Shown: positions 1-9,906, counted from the stretch's first letter. The stretch is 64,000 nt of DNA from Alkalibacillus haloalkaliphilus (GCF_007991275.1 NZ_BJYA01000001.1:434001-498000); one strand, 5' to 3'. Numbers and translations are program-made. Notes: generated by a model not told the origin, from the letters alone.

Positions 1-194
1 AGCAAAATGACGATTATGCGATCTGATGCAAATCCCATCGAAAGTCCAATCAGGATCACTGTTAGCCCTATTCCGCTCATTACCGTTTCTTTAAACCGCT
101 CTGGAATTCGATTAAAAAACAGACCAAACAATGTACCAATCAGGATTCCTATTCCATTAACAATCGGACCTAGTAGTTCGATTATAACCACCAC
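1..194 (-). CDS. DUF554 family membrane protein (N-terminal part, cut by window edge)
   Basis: Reverse-strand reading gives a hydrophobic N-terminus, VVIIELLGPIVNGIG..., followed by RIPERFKETVMSGIG and a second hydrophobic stretch, the pattern of DUF554 (YdfK/YqgA-like) integral membrane proteins. An in-frame TAG lies just upstream, so translation must begin at one of two adjacent GTG codons (194 or 191); no strong ribosome binding site is visible. Its position directly after parB is typical of DUF554 genes in Bacillaceae (family knowledge). Only about 64 codons are inside the window, so the function and full length cannot be judged. Members have no settled function. Confidence 0.65.
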   Translation of the reverse strand, partial: MVVIIELLGPIVNGIGILIGTLFGLFFNRIPERFKETVMSGIGLTVILIGLSMGFASDRIIVIL

Positions 195-221
195 GCTTTT
201 CTAAGAAATAGCCAACACATA

Positions 222-243
222 AAATGTTTCACGTGAAACATTT
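222..243. promoter_or_regulatory. parS: parS centromere site 1
   Basis: The 16-mer TGTTTCACGTGAAACA at 225-240 equals the known Bacillus parS consensus, and the palindrome extends to 222-243. It lies just downstream of parB, past the parB terminator. ParB (Spo0J) loads here and spreads, and ParA and SMC act on the complex. Confidence 0.95.
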
Positions 244-246
244 ATG

Positions 247-277
247 AAAAAAGTCTATCCTCTCATTAAGGATAGAC
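247..277 (-). terminator. Rho-independent terminator of the parAB operon
   Basis: Arms GTCTATCC (253-260) and GGATAGAC (270-277) pair perfectly around a 9-nt loop. On the minus strand they are followed by a T-run (247-252). It sits 7 bases past the parB stop codon. Confidence 0.9.
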
Positions 278-283
278 ATCAAT

Positions 284-1123
284 TTATTCATTCGTATACA
301 TAAGTAATTCAATGATTCGGTCTAGATCTTCTCGATCAAAATATTCAATTTCGATTTTCCCTTTTTGTTTACCTTGTTGAATACTTACACCAGTACCTAA
401 CTTCTCTCGTAACTCATTTTCTTTCGATGTTATGAAAACATCTTTTTTCGTTTTCGGTTTTTTCTTCGGTTTGTTGCTAAGATTTGTAATAAGCTCTTCG
501 GTTTGTCTTACATTTAAACCTTCTTTACGAACCTTTTCTGCGACTAGATATAGTTGATCCTCATCCTTAATTGAGAGTAGCGCACGTGCGTGTCCCATTG
601 ATAATTCTTTACTATTCACCATAGCGCGAACTCTTTCTGGTAAGGAAAGCAAACGAACCATGTTTGCTATGTGTGGACGACTTTTACCTAGACGCTTAGC
701 TAATTCATCTTGTTTAATTTTCAATTCATTAATTAATCTGTCATAAGCTTCAGCTTCTTCAATCGGGCTTAAATCCTCACGTTGCAAGTTCTCTAACAAC
801 GCTAGCTCCATCATTTGTTCTTCTGACAATTCCCTTACAACAGCTGGAATTGTAGTGAAGCCAGCTTCTTTAGATGCACGAAAACGTCTTTCACCTACGA
901 CAATTTCGTAACCTTTAATTGCTTTTCGAACGATGATTGGCTGTAATACACCGTGTTCCACAATTGAATCTTTAAGTTCCTCTATTGCTTCAGTATCAAA
1001 TACTTTACGTGGCTGATATGGATTTGGTCGACAGGCTTTCAGCTCAACTTCCTGCACTGATTCCTCATAATAATCCACTTCTTGAAAGATTGTGTTTAAA
1101 CCTTTACCCAACCCTTTGGCCAT
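284..1123 (-). CDS. parB: ParB/Spo0J chromosome-partitioning protein
   Basis: 279 aa. ParB is the CTP-dependent clamp that loads at parS and organises the origin region for segregation with ParA and SMC. Visible hallmarks are the N-terminal MAKGLGKGLN (ParA-stimulating tip), the ENLQREDLSPIEEA segment, the CTP-binding box GERRFRA near residue 78, and a helix-turn-helix (LAKRLGKSRPHIANMVRLL) for parS binding. The C-terminus carries the dimerisation region. The gene overlaps the end of parA by 20 nt, so the two are translationally coupled. In B. subtilis the same pair (Soj/Spo0J) also controls DnaA activity and sporulation initiation; the same role is inferred here. Confidence 0.97.
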   Translation of the reverse strand: MAKGLGKGLNTIFQEVDYYEESVQEVELKACRPNPYQPRKVFDTEAIEELKDSIVEHGVLQPIIVRKAIKGYEIVVGERRFRASKEAGFTTIPAVVRELSEEQMMELALLENLQREDLSPIEEAEAYDRLINELKIKQDELAKRLGKSRPHIANMVRLLSLPERVRAMVNSKELSMGHARALLSIKDEDQLYLVAEKVRKEGLNVRQTEELITNLSNKPKKKPKTKKDVFITSKENELREKLGTGVSIQQGKQKGKIEIEYFDREDLDRIIELLMYTNE

Positions 1124-1877
1124 TCGCCATCACTTCCTTCGCTAGATCGCTATATACTTCTGCGCCTTTAGACTTTGAATCATACTGTATGATAGGCTCT
1201 CCATGACTTGGTGCCTCTCCTAAGCGAACATTTCTTGGGATGACTGAGTTGAACACCTTATCTTGAAAATACTTTTTAACCTCTTCAATAACTTGAATCC
1301 CTAAATTTGTTCTAGCATCAAACATCGTTAGCAATACACCTTCGATTTGAAGACTTTGGTTTAAACGACGTTGGACTAGTCTGACTGAATTCAACAATTG
1401 GCTTAAACCTTCCAATGCATAATATTCACATTGTACCGGGATTACAACGCTATCTGCTGCAGTTAAAGCGTTTAATGTTAATAACCCTAAAGATGGAGGG
1501 CAATCGATAATTATATAGTCATAATCGTATCTAACGCTTTCTAAAGCTTTTCTTAAACGAAGTTCTCTTGAAATTGTTGGTACTAATTCAATTTCTGACC
1601 CTGCTAACTGTATTGTTGCCGGTATTGCATCTAAATTAGGTACCTTTGAAGGAACGCATACATTTTTAGCGTCCTCTTCCTCAATTAATATGTCATAAAT
1701 ACACGTTTCCATATCCCCTTTATTTATGCCAACTCCACTAGTGGCATTTCCTTGAGGATCTATATCAATAAGTAATACTTTATTATTTAAATTAGCTAAA
1801 CAAGCGCTCAGATTGACTGCTGTCGTTGTTTTTCCTACGCCACCTTTTTGGTTTGCGATGGCAATGACTTTCCCCAT
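1104..1877 (-). CDS. parA: ParA/Soj chromosome-partitioning ATPase
   Basis: 257 aa from the ATG at 1877. This start is chosen because GGCAGGTGAC lies just upstream and because Soj proteins begin MGKxIAIxNQKGG; a longer reading from 1910 would add 11 residues with no such support. The deviant Walker A motif KGGVGKTT is at the N-terminus and a Walker B-like run (YIIIDCPPSLG) lies mid-protein. The ATP-dependent dimer binds DNA and interacts with ParB; in B. subtilis Soj also regulates DnaA. It is transcribed with parB, which it overlaps. Confidence 0.97.
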   Translation of the reverse strand: MGKVIAIANQKGGVGKTTTAVNLSACLANLNNKVLLIDIDPQGNATSGVGINKGDMETCIYDILIEEEDAKNVCVPSKVPNLDAIPATIQLAGSEIELVPTISRELRLRKALESVRYDYDYIIIDCPPSLGLLTLNALTAADSVVIPVQCEYYALEGLSQLLNSVRLVQRRLNQSLQIEGVLLTMFDARTNLGIQVIEEVKKYFQDKVFNSVIPRNVRLGEAPSHGEPIIQYDSKSKGAEVYSDLAKEVMANGQRVG

Positions 1878-1957
1878 AATGTCACCTGCCCTATAAAATT
1901 TTATCAACATCTATTATTCTACCATGAAATCGAATTTTGTTATATGTAATATGCTAG

Positions 1958-1989
1958 AAAAAAAGACCCATCTTTTTAAAAAAGATGGG
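1958..1989 (-). terminator. Terminator downstream of noc
   Basis: CCCATCTT and AAGATGGG arms (1967-1989) enclose an A/T-rich loop. On the minus strand the hairpin is followed by a seven-T run (complement of A 1958-1964), so noc transcription probably ends here and parAB is a separate unit. Confidence 0.85.
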
Positions 1990-2007
1990 AAATCATGGCT
2001 CAATTCA

Positions 2008-2865
2008 TTATTTTTTTGGTATTTTAATTGTTATTTGGTAATAATCATCGACTTCTTCTTCTTCTGTCTCAACGTCCATCCCAGTATCTTGCACCATATT
2101 TAATGATTGTCTTATAGTGTTAAGAGCAATGCGGACATCTTTATTAACACCTTGTACTTTCGGTTTGCGTGTTTTCTTTTCCTCTTTCTCTCCTGGGTTT
2201 AACACTTGTTGGACTCGTTCTTCTGTTTGTTTAACATTTAATTGTTCTTCAATAATTTGAGACAACACTTTTTCTTGTAATGATTCATCTTTTAATGCGA
2301 TGAGTGCTCTTGCATGTCTTTCTGTAATTTGTTTATTTAATAACGATTGTTGAACAACACTTGGTAGTTTAAGTAATCTTAATTTATTTGCGATCGTTGA
2401 CTGACTTTTCCCTAAACGTTGTGCTAAGGCTTCTTGTGTAAGTCCGTGAGTGTGAAGTAGTTGGTCGTAAGCTATTGCTTCTTCTACAACTGTTAACTCT
2501 TCACGTTGTAAGTTTTCTATTAAAGCAACTGAAGCAGTCTCCGTATCAGTCATGTTTTTTACGATTGCAGGGATTGTCTCCCATTCTAATGAAGTGACTG
2601 CACGCCACCTGCGTTCACCAGCAATCAATTCATAGGCATCATGGTCTTCTAACTTACGTACTACAATCGGCTGAATCATACCATGTGTATGGATTGTTTG
2701 TGCTAATTCCGAGATCTTTTCTTCATCAAAAATGGTTCTAGGTTGATATTGATTCGGTTGAATCTTACTTACTTCTATCTCGACAACTTCATTTGCCTGA
2801 ATATTGCTTTGCTGTTCATCTGATTTGGTTTCATTCTTGCCAAACAATCTACTAAGCGAACTCAT
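2008..2865 (-). CDS. noc: Noc nucleoid-occlusion protein (ParB family)
   Basis: 285 aa. Noc binds its own palindromic sites and the membrane, and stops Z-ring assembly over the nucleoid. The N-terminus [10 protein letters not shown] matches the amphipathic membrane-targeting helix of Noc, and [14 protein letters not shown] is characteristic of Noc rather than Spo0J. The CTP-binding box is GERRWRA, and the helix-turn-helix [19 protein letters not shown] follows. The position between rsmG and parA is that of noc in B. subtilis. A parS palindrome lies in its upstream region. The acidic tail ([12 protein letters not shown]) is longer than I would expect, but nothing suggests damage. Confidence 0.95.
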   Translation of the reverse strand: MSSLSRLFGKNETKSDEQQSNIQANEVVEIEVSKIQPNQYQPRTIFDEEKISELAQTIHTHGMIQPIVVRKLEDHDAYELIAGERRWRAVTSLEWETIPAIVKNMTDTETASVALIENLQREELTVVEEAIAYDQLLHTHGLTQEALAQRLGKSQSTIANKLRLLKLPSVVQQSLLNKQITERHARALIALKDESLQEKVLSQIIEEQLNVKQTEERVQQVLNPGEKEEKKTRKPKVQGVNKDVRIALNTIRQSLNMVQDTGMDVETEEEEVDDYYQITIKIPKK

Positions 2866-2910
2866 TCAGTTGGCACCTACCTTCTACAACTCTCTTAATC
2901 TATGTAAAAA

Positions 2911-2938
2911 ATGAAATGTTTCACGTGAAACATTTCAT
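2911..2938. promoter_or_regulatory. parS: parS centromere site 2
   Basis: The same 16-mer as site 1 (2917-2932) sits inside a perfect 28-bp palindrome, upstream of noc. Together with the site at 222-243 it brackets the noc-parA-parB block. Confidence 0.95.
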
Positions 2939-3080
2939 TCATAATCATAAGATTACTGTTCATCATTGTTCTATCGCTCTTACTCTATTTTTATATTACC
3001 ACAAAAGTAGAGTGAATATAAAGTGAAACTTAATGATATTCCTTCGTGATAATATGGCAAATATCTACATGTTTCTACTA

Positions 3081-3800
3081 TCATTCGATTGGTTCTTTGT
3101 TTGGTGTGCCTGGTTTTCTAGGATATTTATTAGGTGTTTTGCGTTTTTTATTAACTTGCACAATATGTCGCTCACTGTTCTCAAATGGCAAATTAAATCG
3201 ATTGTTGTCTTTTAATTCACCACCTAAAGTTTTAATAGCTAGCTTACCGGTCTCTAATTCTTCAGTAATATTAGGGCCTTTCATCATAATAAAGTCTCCA
3301 TTTACTTTAACTAGAGGTAAGCATAGTTCGCTTAACACAGATGTCCGAGCGACTGCGCGAGCCATTACTAGGTCAAAAGTTTCTCTAAACTTTTTGTTTT
3401 TCGCAAAGGTTTCTGCTCGATCATGATAAAAAGCAACATTAGTTAAATTTAGTTCATCAGCTAGTTGATTTAAAAAAGTAATGCGTTTCTTTAATGAATC
3501 GACAATGGTAACTTTTAAATCAGGATAAACAATTTTGAGCGGGATTGAAGGGAATCCCGCTCCTGCACCAACATCACAAATAGAAAAATGTTCAGAGCTA
3601 AAATCATAATAGAAAGCGGCAGTTATAGAATCAAAAAAATGTTTTAAATAAACTTCTTCACGGTCGGTAATCGCAGTTAAGTTCATATTGTTATTCCATT
3701 CAACTAATAACTCATAGTACTGATAAAATTGTTTTAGCTGCTGTTCGTTTAAGTTAATGCCATGCTCTTTTAATGCATCTTGAAACTGTTTTTCGTTCAT
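3081..3800 (-). CDS. rsmG: 16S rRNA (guanine-527-N7)-methyltransferase RsmG
   Basis: 239 aa from the ATG at 3800, which has AGAGG six bases upstream; a GTG two codons earlier is too close to that site. The length equals that of B. subtilis RsmG. The SAM-binding motif [12 protein letters not shown] is near residue 75, and the conserved MARAVA segment follows around residue 145. It methylates G527 of 16S rRNA (E. coli numbering); loss of this enzyme gives low-level streptomycin resistance in other bacteria. It starts 9 nt after mnmG ends, in the conserved mnmE-mnmG-rsmG order. Confidence 0.96.
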   Translation of the reverse strand: MNEKQFQDALKEHGINLNEQQLKQFYQYYELLVEWNNNMNLTAITDREEVYLKHFFDSITAAFYYDFSSEHFSICDVGAGAGFPSIPLKIVYPDLKVTIVDSLKKRITFLNQLADELNLTNVAFYHDRAETFAKNKKFRETFDLVMARAVARTSVLSELCLPLVKVNGDFIMMKGPNITEELETGKLAIKTLGGELKDNNRFNLPFENSERHIVQVNKKRKTPNKYPRKPGTPNKEPIE

Positions 3801-3809
3801 AAGCACCCT

Positions 3810-5699
3810 CTATTCATTTGCAGCGGATTTCGTTTTGTAACTTTGTTCTAAATAGACAAGTAAAATTGAAACGTCTGCAGGGTTTACACCTGAAATACGA
3901 GAAGCTTGACCTACTGACAATGGACGTACCTTTTTCAAACGATCTTTAGCTTCTGTAGCTAAACCGCTAATGTCATCATAATCAATATGGTCTGGAATTT
4001 TTTTGTTTTCCATCTTACGCATTTTATCAACTTGCTGATTAGATTTCTTAATATAACCTTCATACTTCACTTGAATTTCTACCTGCTCTTCAACGTCATT
4101 AGGTAGTTTTTCTTCGGGTGGTGTAATGCGTTTAATGGTTTCGTATTTCACTTCTGGTCTACGTAATAGATCGATCGCTAAAATGCCATCTTTTAATTTA
4201 GAACCGCCGATCTCTTCAATGATCTGTTGAACCTCTTCGCTTGGCTTAATTCGATAGCCTGTTAAACGGTCTACTTCTTGTTGAATTAATTCTTTTTTAC
4301 GATTAAAACGTGCGTAACGTTCTTCTGGAATTAATTCCATTTCATAGCCAATATCAGTTAAGCGAAGATCTGCATTATCGTGACGTAGTAGTAAACGATA
4401 CTCTGCTCGTGACGTTAATAAACGGTAAGGTTCATTAGTTCCTTTTGTTACTAAATCATCGATCATAACACCAATATAAGCTTGTGAACGATCTAAAATT
4501 AACGGCTCTTTATTTAATGCTTGTGCAGCTGCATTAATACCTGCCATTAACCCTTGACCAGCCGCTTCTTCATAACCACTTGTTCCGTTAATTTGACCTG
4601 CAGTATATAAACCTTGAATTTGCTTTGTCTCTAAAGTAGGCCATAATTGAGTAGGCACAACAGCATCATATTCAATTGCATATCCTGCGCGCATTATTTC
4701 AGCTTTTTCTAAACCTGGTACTGTTTCAAGCATCTGTTTTTGGACGTATTCTGGTAAAGATGTAGATAGTCCTTGGACGTAAATCTCATCCGTGTTTCGC
4801 CCTTCTGGTTCTAAAAACACTTGGTGACGAGGTTTATCATTAAAACGAACAATTTTATCTTCAATTGACGGACAATACCTTGGGCCTGTTCCGCGATCAG
4901 CACCGGAGTACATCGCTGATTTACTTAAGTTATCATCAATGATTTGGTGAGTTACTTCACCTGTATATGTTAACCAGCACGGAATTTGATCAGTAATATA
5001 CTCAGTCGTTTCATATGAAAAAGCGCGTGGTACTTCATCACCCGGTTGCTCTTCTGTTTTGGAGTAATCAATTGTATGAGAATTCACTCGCATTGGGGTA
5101 CCCGTTTTGAATCGAACTAAGTCAAAACCTAACTCATCTAATTGTTCAGATAACGTGATTGTTGGTCGTTGGTTATTAGGACCGCTTTCGTACTCTATAT
5201 CTCCAATTAACACTTTCCCGCGCATAAAAGTACCTGTAGTAATGATCACTTGGTCTGCATAATAACACGCTCTGGTCTCTGTTTTGACGCCTTTTACTTC
5301 ACCATCTTCAACTAGCAATTCTTCAACCATACCTTGACGTAGTGTTAAGTTTTCTTGTTTTTCGATTACGCGCTTCATTTCTTGTTGGTATAACACTTTA
5401 TCTGCTTGGGCACGTAAAGCTCGAACAGCTGGCCCTTTACTTGTATTTAATAGACGCATTTGTATATGCGTTTGATCGATTGTTTTACCCATTTGGCCGC
5501 CGAGTGCATCAACCTCTCGAACGACAACACCTTTTGCAGGCCCACCAACAGATGGATTACATGGCATAAAAGCAATTAAATCTAAATTTAAAGTGAGCAT
5601 TAACGTCTTTGCTCCACGTTTAGCTGCGGCTAAACCAGCTTCTACACCTGCGTGGCCTGCACCAATTACTATGACATCGTAACGCCCTGCATCATACAT
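3810..5699 (-). CDS. mnmG: tRNA uridine-34 5-carboxymethylaminomethyl modification enzyme MnmG (GidA)
   Basis: 629 aa. FAD-dependent partner of MnmE; together they install the cmnm5 group on wobble U34 of several tRNAs. The FAD-binding motif [10 protein letters not shown] is at the N-terminus. The conserved [10 protein letters not shown] and RYCPSIEDK segments carry the two cysteines of the family. The C-terminal region with [16 protein letters not shown] matches the helical MnmE/tRNA-binding domain. A GGAGG precedes the start. The gene lies 28 nt after mnmE. Confidence 0.97.
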   Translation of the reverse strand: MYDAGRYDVIVIGAGHAGVEAGLAAAKRGAKTLMLTLNLDLIAFMPCNPSVGGPAKGVVVREVDALGGQMGKTIDQTHIQMRLLNTSKGPAVRALRAQADKVLYQQEMKRVIEKQENLTLRQGMVEELLVEDGEVKGVKTETRACYYADQVIITTGTFMRGKVLIGDIEYESGPNNQRPTITLSEQLDELGFDLVRFKTGTPMRVNSHTIDYSKTEEQPGDEVPRAFSYETTEYITDQIPCWLTYTGEVTHQIIDDNLSKSAMYSGADRGTGPRYCPSIEDKIVRFNDKPRHQVFLEPEGRNTDEIYVQGLSTSLPEYVQKQMLETVPGLEKAEIMRAGYAIEYDAVVPTQLWPTLETKQIQGLYTAGQINGTSGYEEAAGQGLMAGINAAAQALNKEPLILDRSQAYIGVMIDDLVTKGTNEPYRLLTSRAEYRLLLRHDNADLRLTDIGYEMELIPEERYARFNRKKELIQQEVDRLTGYRIKPSEEVQQIIEEIGGSKLKDGILAIDLLRRPEVKYETIKRITPPEEKLPNDVEEQVEIQVKYEGYIKKSNQQVDKMRKMENKKIPDHIDYDDISGLATEAKDRLKKVRPLSVGQASRISGVNPADVSILLVYLEQSYKTKSAANE

Positions 5700-5727
5700 G
5701 AAGACAACCTCCTTTATCTTAAGTTTC

Positions 5728-7104
5728 TTATTTACCTAAACAGAATTGAGAGAATAATTGATCGATCAGTGATTCATGTACATCTTCACCGATAATTTCG
5801 CCTAATAACTCCCAAGTTCTTGTAATATCAATTTGTATTAAGTCTAATGGCATACCCATTTCTAATGAATTTAAAGCGTCATTTAAAGCATCTTCTGATT
5901 GTTCTAGAAGTTGAATGTGACGAACGTTAGAGACGTAAGTTAAATCACCTTGGTCTAACTCTCCATCGAAAAATGTATCTGCAATAGCCTGCTCTAATTC
6001 ATCGATACCTTGTTCTTCAACTAATGACGTCGTGATAATCGGAGCTCCATTAGCTGCTTTTGTCACTTCATTCATGTCTATTTCTTGATTTAAATCTGTT
6101 TTGTTGACAATAGCAATTACATCTAAATCACGTGCTGCTTCAAATAGAGCTTGGTCTTCTTTAGAAAAAGGTTCATTACCATTTAAAACAAGTAAGATTA
6201 AATCCGCATCTTGAAGTGCCTGCCTCGAACGCTCGACACCAATTTTCTCAACTATATCCTCAGTTTCACGAATTCCAGCGGTGTCAATTAACCTTAATGG
6301 TACTCCGCGTACGTTAACATATTCTTCAATAACATCACGTGTAGTACCTGGAACATCAGTTACGATCGCTTTGTTTTCATGAGCTAAAACGTTCATTAAA
6401 GATGATTTCCCGACATTAGGTTTTCCGATGATCGCTGTAGCAATTCCTTCGCGTAAAATTTTACCTTGCTTAGCTGTACGAAGTAATGACTGAATTTCAC
6501 CTTTAACATATTGAGCACGCTCTCTTAATAATTCATGTGTCATTTCTTCTACATCATCATATTCTGGATAATCTATATTCACTTCAACATGTGCAACTGT
6601 TTCAATTAACTGTTGGCGAAGATCGCGAATTAAATTCGATAATCTTCCATCCATTTGTTTTAATGCAACAGACATTGCACGATCAGTCTTAGAACGAATT
6701 AGATCCATAACGGCTTCAGCTTGTGACAAGTCAATACGGCCATTTAGAAAAGCTCTTTTCGTAAACTCACCTGGCTCAGCTAATCTGGCACCATGTCTTA
6801 ACACAAGTTGAAGAACACGGTTAACTGATACCATTCCACCGTGACAGTTAATCTCGATCGTATCTTCACGGGTGAAGGTTTTGGGTGCCTTCAATACTGA
6901 AACCATAACTTCTTCTAATTGGTCTTCTGTTTTTGGATCAACGATTTTCCCATAATGGATTGTATGGGAGTCGACTTGTTGTAAATCTTTCGTCGGTAAT
7001 ATTTGATTTGTAATTGAGATAGCTTCATCTCCAGTTAATCGCACAATCGCAATAGCACCTTCTCCAACTGGTGTTGAAATAGCTGCAATTGTATCTTGTT
7101 CCAT
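5728..7104 (-). CDS. mnmE: tRNA modification GTPase MnmE (TrmE)
   Basis: 458 aa from the ATG at 7104, giving [16 protein letters not shown], the usual MnmE N-terminus; a longer in-frame reading to 7164 adds 20 residues with no homology. Domains in order: N-terminal tetrahydrofolate-binding region (about 1-120), helical region, and an inserted G domain with [22 protein letters not shown] and NKTDL. The C-terminal CLGK carries the catalytic cysteine. It works with MnmG in U34 modification. The reverse-strand GGGGTGAAGG upstream is a plausible ribosome binding site. Confidence 0.97.
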   Translation of the reverse strand: MEQDTIAAISTPVGEGAIAIVRLTGDEAISITNQILPTKDLQQVDSHTIHYGKIVDPKTEDQLEEVMVSVLKAPKTFTREDTIEINCHGGMVSVNRVLQLVLRHGARLAEPGEFTKRAFLNGRIDLSQAEAVMDLIRSKTDRAMSVALKQMDGRLSNLIRDLRQQLIETVAHVEVNIDYPEYDDVEEMTHELLRERAQYVKGEIQSLLRTAKQGKILREGIATAIIGKPNVGKSSLMNVLAHENKAIVTDVPGTTRDVIEEYVNVRGVPLRLIDTAGIRETEDIVEKIGVERSRQALQDADLILLVLNGNEPFSKEDQALFEAARDLDVIAIVNKTDLNQEIDMNEVTKAANGAPIITTSLVEEQGIDELEQAIADTFFDGELDQGDLTYVSNVRHIQLLEQSEDALNDALNSLEMGMPLDLIQIDITRTWELLGEIIGEDVHESLIDQLFSQFCLGK

Positions 7105-7271
7105 GACCTTCACCCCTTTAAAGCACAATTTCCTAACTAAACACAATAACACAAAACGAGTCAAAAGGAAAGAAATACAAGCATGTTATGCCTTAGGTTC
7201 AATCTTTTTAATAAACTATAGTCTACTTATTAGCATGACCATAGTTATTACTTTTTAAGACACTTATCCAA

Positions 7272-7302
7272 AAGAAAAAGCCAACCTTATGAAAGGTTAG
7301 CT
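7272..7302 (-). terminator. Terminator between jag and mnmE
   Basis: Ten-base arms (7279-7288 and 7293-7302) with one G-U type mismatch surround a four-base loop. On the minus strand a T-rich tract follows. It closes the rpmH-rnpA-yidC-jag unit before mnmE. Confidence 0.88.
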
Positions 7303-7314
7303 TTAAATATCGTA

Positions 7315-7944
7315 TTACGATAAATTGTTCGGTTGAATCACAACTCTTCGATTCGGATCTTTTCCGTCTGAGTAAGTTGAAACTTCGCTGTGGTCATGAA
7401 GAGCAGTGTGAATAATTTTTCTTTCAAATGAAGGCATTGGTTCAATTTGAACTTCTTCGTTTAGCCTCATAGCTTTTTTAGCTAAATTACTTGCCAGATT
7501 TTCTAAAGTTTCTTTCCGTCGTTCACGGTAACCTTCAGCATCTACAACGACTGTAATATAAGAGTTTTGGTCTTTATTCACAACTAAACTAGTTAAATAC
7601 TGTAGTGAATTAATCGTTTGACCTCTTTTACCGATCAGTAATCCGATCCGATCACCGATTAACTCATATGTTACTTCATTACCTTGCTGAGTAACTGTTA
7701 CATCAGTACCTTCTGCTCCCATTTCCAGTGCGATGTTTTGAAGGTATGACTTCCCTTCACTGACTAAATCACGCTTTTCTTGAATTTTTACGTAAGCACG
7801 TTTAGCTCCAAAGACACCTAGAAGACCTTTCTTTCCTTCATCAATCACTTCAACATTCACTTGATCTTCTGTTAAATCTAATTGATTTAAAGCATTTTCT
7901 TTTGCCTCTTCAACTGTTTGACCACTAGCCGTTATTTCTCTCAC
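7315..7944 (-). CDS. jag: Jag/KhpB RNA-binding protein
   Basis: 209 aa. Domains: Jag_N (about 1-50, MREITASGQTVEEAKENAL...GLLGVFG), a KH-type domain with IGKRGQTINSLQYL, and a C-terminal R3H domain (IEPMPSFERKIIHTAL, GKDPNRRVVI). Members bind RNA and act with KhpA in cell-envelope control; in B. subtilis the gene is cotranscribed with spoIIIJ. The ATG overlaps the end of yidC by 4 nt, showing tight coupling. Confidence 0.95.
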   Translation of the reverse strand: MREITASGQTVEEAKENALNQLDLTEDQVNVEVIDEGKKGLLGVFGAKRAYVKIQEKRDLVSEGKSYLQNIALEMGAEGTDVTVTQQGNEVTYELIGDRIGLLIGKRGQTINSLQYLTSLVVNKDQNSYITVVVDAEGYRERRKETLENLASNLAKKAMRLNEEVQIEPMPSFERKIIHTALHDHSEVSTYSDGKDPNRRVVIQPNNLS

Positions 7945-8714
7945 TTGTTCGATCCTCCATTATTTTTTTCGAATTCTCTCATCATTGGACGACGAATTAA
8001 TAGTGTTTGAGCAATCATAAAGAAGTTACCTACTACCCAGTACAACGCTAATGCTGCTGGGAAGAACAATGCAAATGCACCAATCATTACTGGTAACAAG
8101 TATAACATAATTTGCATTTGTGGGTTGTCAGCTGCTGGTGTACCAGCCATCATAATTTTTTGCTGAATGAACGTTGTAGCAAAAGTGATGATCGCTAAGA
8201 TAATACTTGGCTCACCTAATGCAAACCACAAGAAACTATGTTCAGCAATCTCATCTGTTCTAACGATCGCATGATAGAATGCAATCAAGATCGGCATTTG
8301 CGCTATAATTGGTAAACAACCTGCTAACGGGTTAACGCCGTGACGCTGGAACAATGCCATCGTCTCTTGTTGTAATTTTTGCTGTGTTTGTGCATCTTTA
8401 GATGAATACTTTTCACGAATCTCTTTTAATTCTGGTTGAATTAACTGCATTGCTTGAGATGATTTTAACTGTTTAACGTTTAAAGGTAAGATTAAAATCC
8501 TTAATAATACCGTTACAATAACGATTGCAGCACCAAAAGCTTCATTAAAGACTCCTTCAGCAATATATGTGATTAAAAATGATAGCGGATATACGAAGAA
8601 ACTATTCCATATTCCTTCACTTTCTGACGTAATAGGTTCATTAATTTCAAAACAACCAGATAGTAAAGTTGCCATAGCAATTAAGGAACCAATTAATAAC
8701 AGTCTTTTACGCAA
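7941..8714 (-). CDS. yidC: YidC/Oxa1-type membrane insertase (SpoIIIJ)
   Basis: 257 aa, TTG start with AGGAGG eight bases upstream. The N-terminus is a lipoprotein signal with the lipobox LLSGC. The 60-kDa inner-membrane-protein domain follows, with several membrane segments and the typical GCLPIIAQMPILIAFYHAI loop and the LYWVVGNFFMIAQ end. It inserts membrane proteins; the SpoIIIJ paralogue is also needed for sigma-G activity in the forespore. Its position between rnpA and jag supports the SpoIIIJ assignment. Confidence 0.96.
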   Translation of the reverse strand: MRKRLLLIGSLIAMATLLSGCFEINEPITSESEGIWNSFFVYPLSFLITYIAEGVFNEAFGAAIVIVTVLLRILILPLNVKQLKSSQAMQLIQPELKEIREKYSSKDAQTQQKLQQETMALFQRHGVNPLAGCLPIIAQMPILIAFYHAIVRTDEIAEHSFLWFALGEPSIILAIITFATTFIQQKIMMAGTPAADNPQMQIMLYLLPVMIGAFALFFPAALALYWVVGNFFMIAQTLLIRRPMMREFEKNNGGSNK

Positions 8715-8812
8715 TTGTTGTTCCTCCTAACTTTCCTTTCCAATACACACTTCACACACTAAAAGTATTTTAGCATTATTCAACTATACATACTATATAT
8801 GAATATTACTAT

Positions 8813-9169
8813 TTATTGACGAAATTTCTTCGTTTTTTTCAACAGATGATTTAAACTACTTTTTATTTCATAGTAACCCATATTTCGAGTTGGCATTCTA
8901 GTAATGATCACGTAATCATAATTAGGTTTTATATCAGATTCTAAATCAATAAAAGCTTGTCTTAAATAACGTTTGATCTGGTTACGTAACACAGCATTCC
9001 CAATTTTTTTGCCCACAGATAAACCAACTCTGAAATGGGATTGTTCTTCCTTTTCCAGTGCATAAATAACTAACTGTCGATTAGCAAATGAATGACCATC
9101 TTTAAATATCTGCTGAAACTCTTCATTTTTTTTAACTCGATAAGCTTTCTTCAAATACGATCTTCCCAT
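8813..9169 (-). CDS. rnpA: Ribonuclease P protein component
   Basis: 118 aa as drawn. It is the basic protein subunit of RNase P, which trims tRNA 5' ends. The conserved RNP motif appears as KKIGNAVLRNQIKRYLRQAF near residues 54-73. The ATG at 9169 has only a distant AAAGG upstream. A TTG at 9154 would give LKKAYRVKKNEEF, closer to the usual N-terminus, with GGGAAG seven bases before it; the true start may be there. The gene follows rpmH, but a hairpin terminator separates them. Confidence 0.95.
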   Translation of the reverse strand: MGRSYLKKAYRVKKNEEFQQIFKDGHSFANRQLVIYALEKEEQSHFRVGLSVGKKIGNAVLRNQIKRYLRQAFIDLESDIKPNYDYVIITRMPTRNMGYYEIKSSLNHLLKKTKKFRQ

Positions 9170-9199
9170 CTAGTTATTACTAAACCTTTTAGTTACTAG

Positions 9200-9230
9200 A
9201 AAAAAGACCACTGATAAGTCTTCAGTGGTC
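9200..9230 (-). terminator. Terminator or attenuator between rpmH and rnpA
   Basis: Nine-base perfect arms (9206-9214 and 9222-9230) with a T-run on the minus strand. The first base of the stem lies in the rpmH stop codon. It probably makes rpmH much more abundant than the downstream rnpA-yidC-jag messages. Confidence 0.9.
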
Positions 9231-9364
9231 TAGGCAGAAAGAACTTTTCTTCCTTTACGACGACGACGCGCTAGAACTTTTCTTCCGTTCTTAGTAGACA
9301 TACGTGCGCGGAAGCCGTGTACTTTATTACGCTTACGATTATTTGGTTGATAAGTGCGTTTCAT
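9230..9364 (-). CDS. rpmH: 50S ribosomal protein L34
   Basis: 44 codons on the reverse strand, starting [18 protein letters not shown] and ending RKVLSA; this is a complete, highly basic L34. GGAGG lies upstream of the ATG. L34 is a small structural protein of the 50S subunit. It is the first gene left of oriC, as in nearly all Firmicutes. Confidence 0.98.
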   Translation of the reverse strand: MKRTYQPNNRKRNKVHGFRARMSTKNGRKVLARRRRKGRKVLSA

Positions 9365-9420
9365 GATCTACACCTCCTGCAATTAGACAAACTTACTTCG
9401 TTCCATAAGCAGTCCAAATT

Positions 9421-9450
9421 AGTATATTAAAATTTAGCATTGAATGTCAA
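9421..9450 (-). promoter_or_regulatory. Sigma-A promoter of rpmH
   Basis: On the minus strand TTGACA (complement of 9445-9450) and TATACT (complement of 9421-9426) are separated by 18 bases. It lies 57 bases upstream of the rpmH start. Confidence 0.8.
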
Positions 9451-9513
9451 CAGACAAACCATTACATATTATAACGCATAATTTATAACAACTCAATGAT
9501 ACTTTATTATTCA

Positions 9514-9852
9514 TTATCCACAACCCTTACTTAATTTAAACAAACCATTTTGTTAATATCCACATGAGTTTTCATCAAAAACCCACACTTTTCACCCTTG
9601 TGGATAGTTTTTAGTCACATGATTGTTTTCTTTGTGGATAAGTTAGATAAAACATTGAAAGTTCTATGTTTATTTGTTATGATTATGTTGTTTTAACCGT
9701 GGATAACATATGTAAGCAAAATAGATTCTCCACAGATTGTGGATACAATGTGAATAAACATACACATGTTGTTTAGGGACTTACTCACATTAATGTGGAT
9801 ATTGTCGATATCTGTTATAATTTCTTGTATACTCTAATTAAAAATATCCACA
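9514..9852. other. oriC: oriC, upstream DnaA-box cluster (rpmH-dnaA interval)
   Basis: The roughly 540-base interval between rpmH and dnaA holds many matches to TTATNCACA. Perfect ones are at 9514-9522 (+), 9633-9641 (-) and 9749-9757 (-). Single-mismatch copies are at 9556-9564 (+), 9599-9607 (-), 9698-9706 (-), 9726-9734 (+), 9738-9746 (-), 9794-9802 (-) and 9844-9852 (+). This corresponds to the incA/incB part of a bipartite Bacillus origin. A TATAAT at 9816-9821 is a likely dnaA -10 element. The box at 9794-9802 would cover its -35 region, consistent with DnaA autorepression. Confidence 0.93.
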
Positions 9853-9906
9853 TACATAATTTTTTTACCCCCATCCACGATTCAAACAGAAAGGGTGTGT
9901 AACTGT

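Noticed and set aside
3033-3426. Plus-strand open frames of 60 and 126 codons
   Set aside because: Antisense shadow of rsmG with no start signal.
9870-9880. CCCATCCACGA as a DnaA box
   Set aside because: Two or more mismatches at conserved positions.
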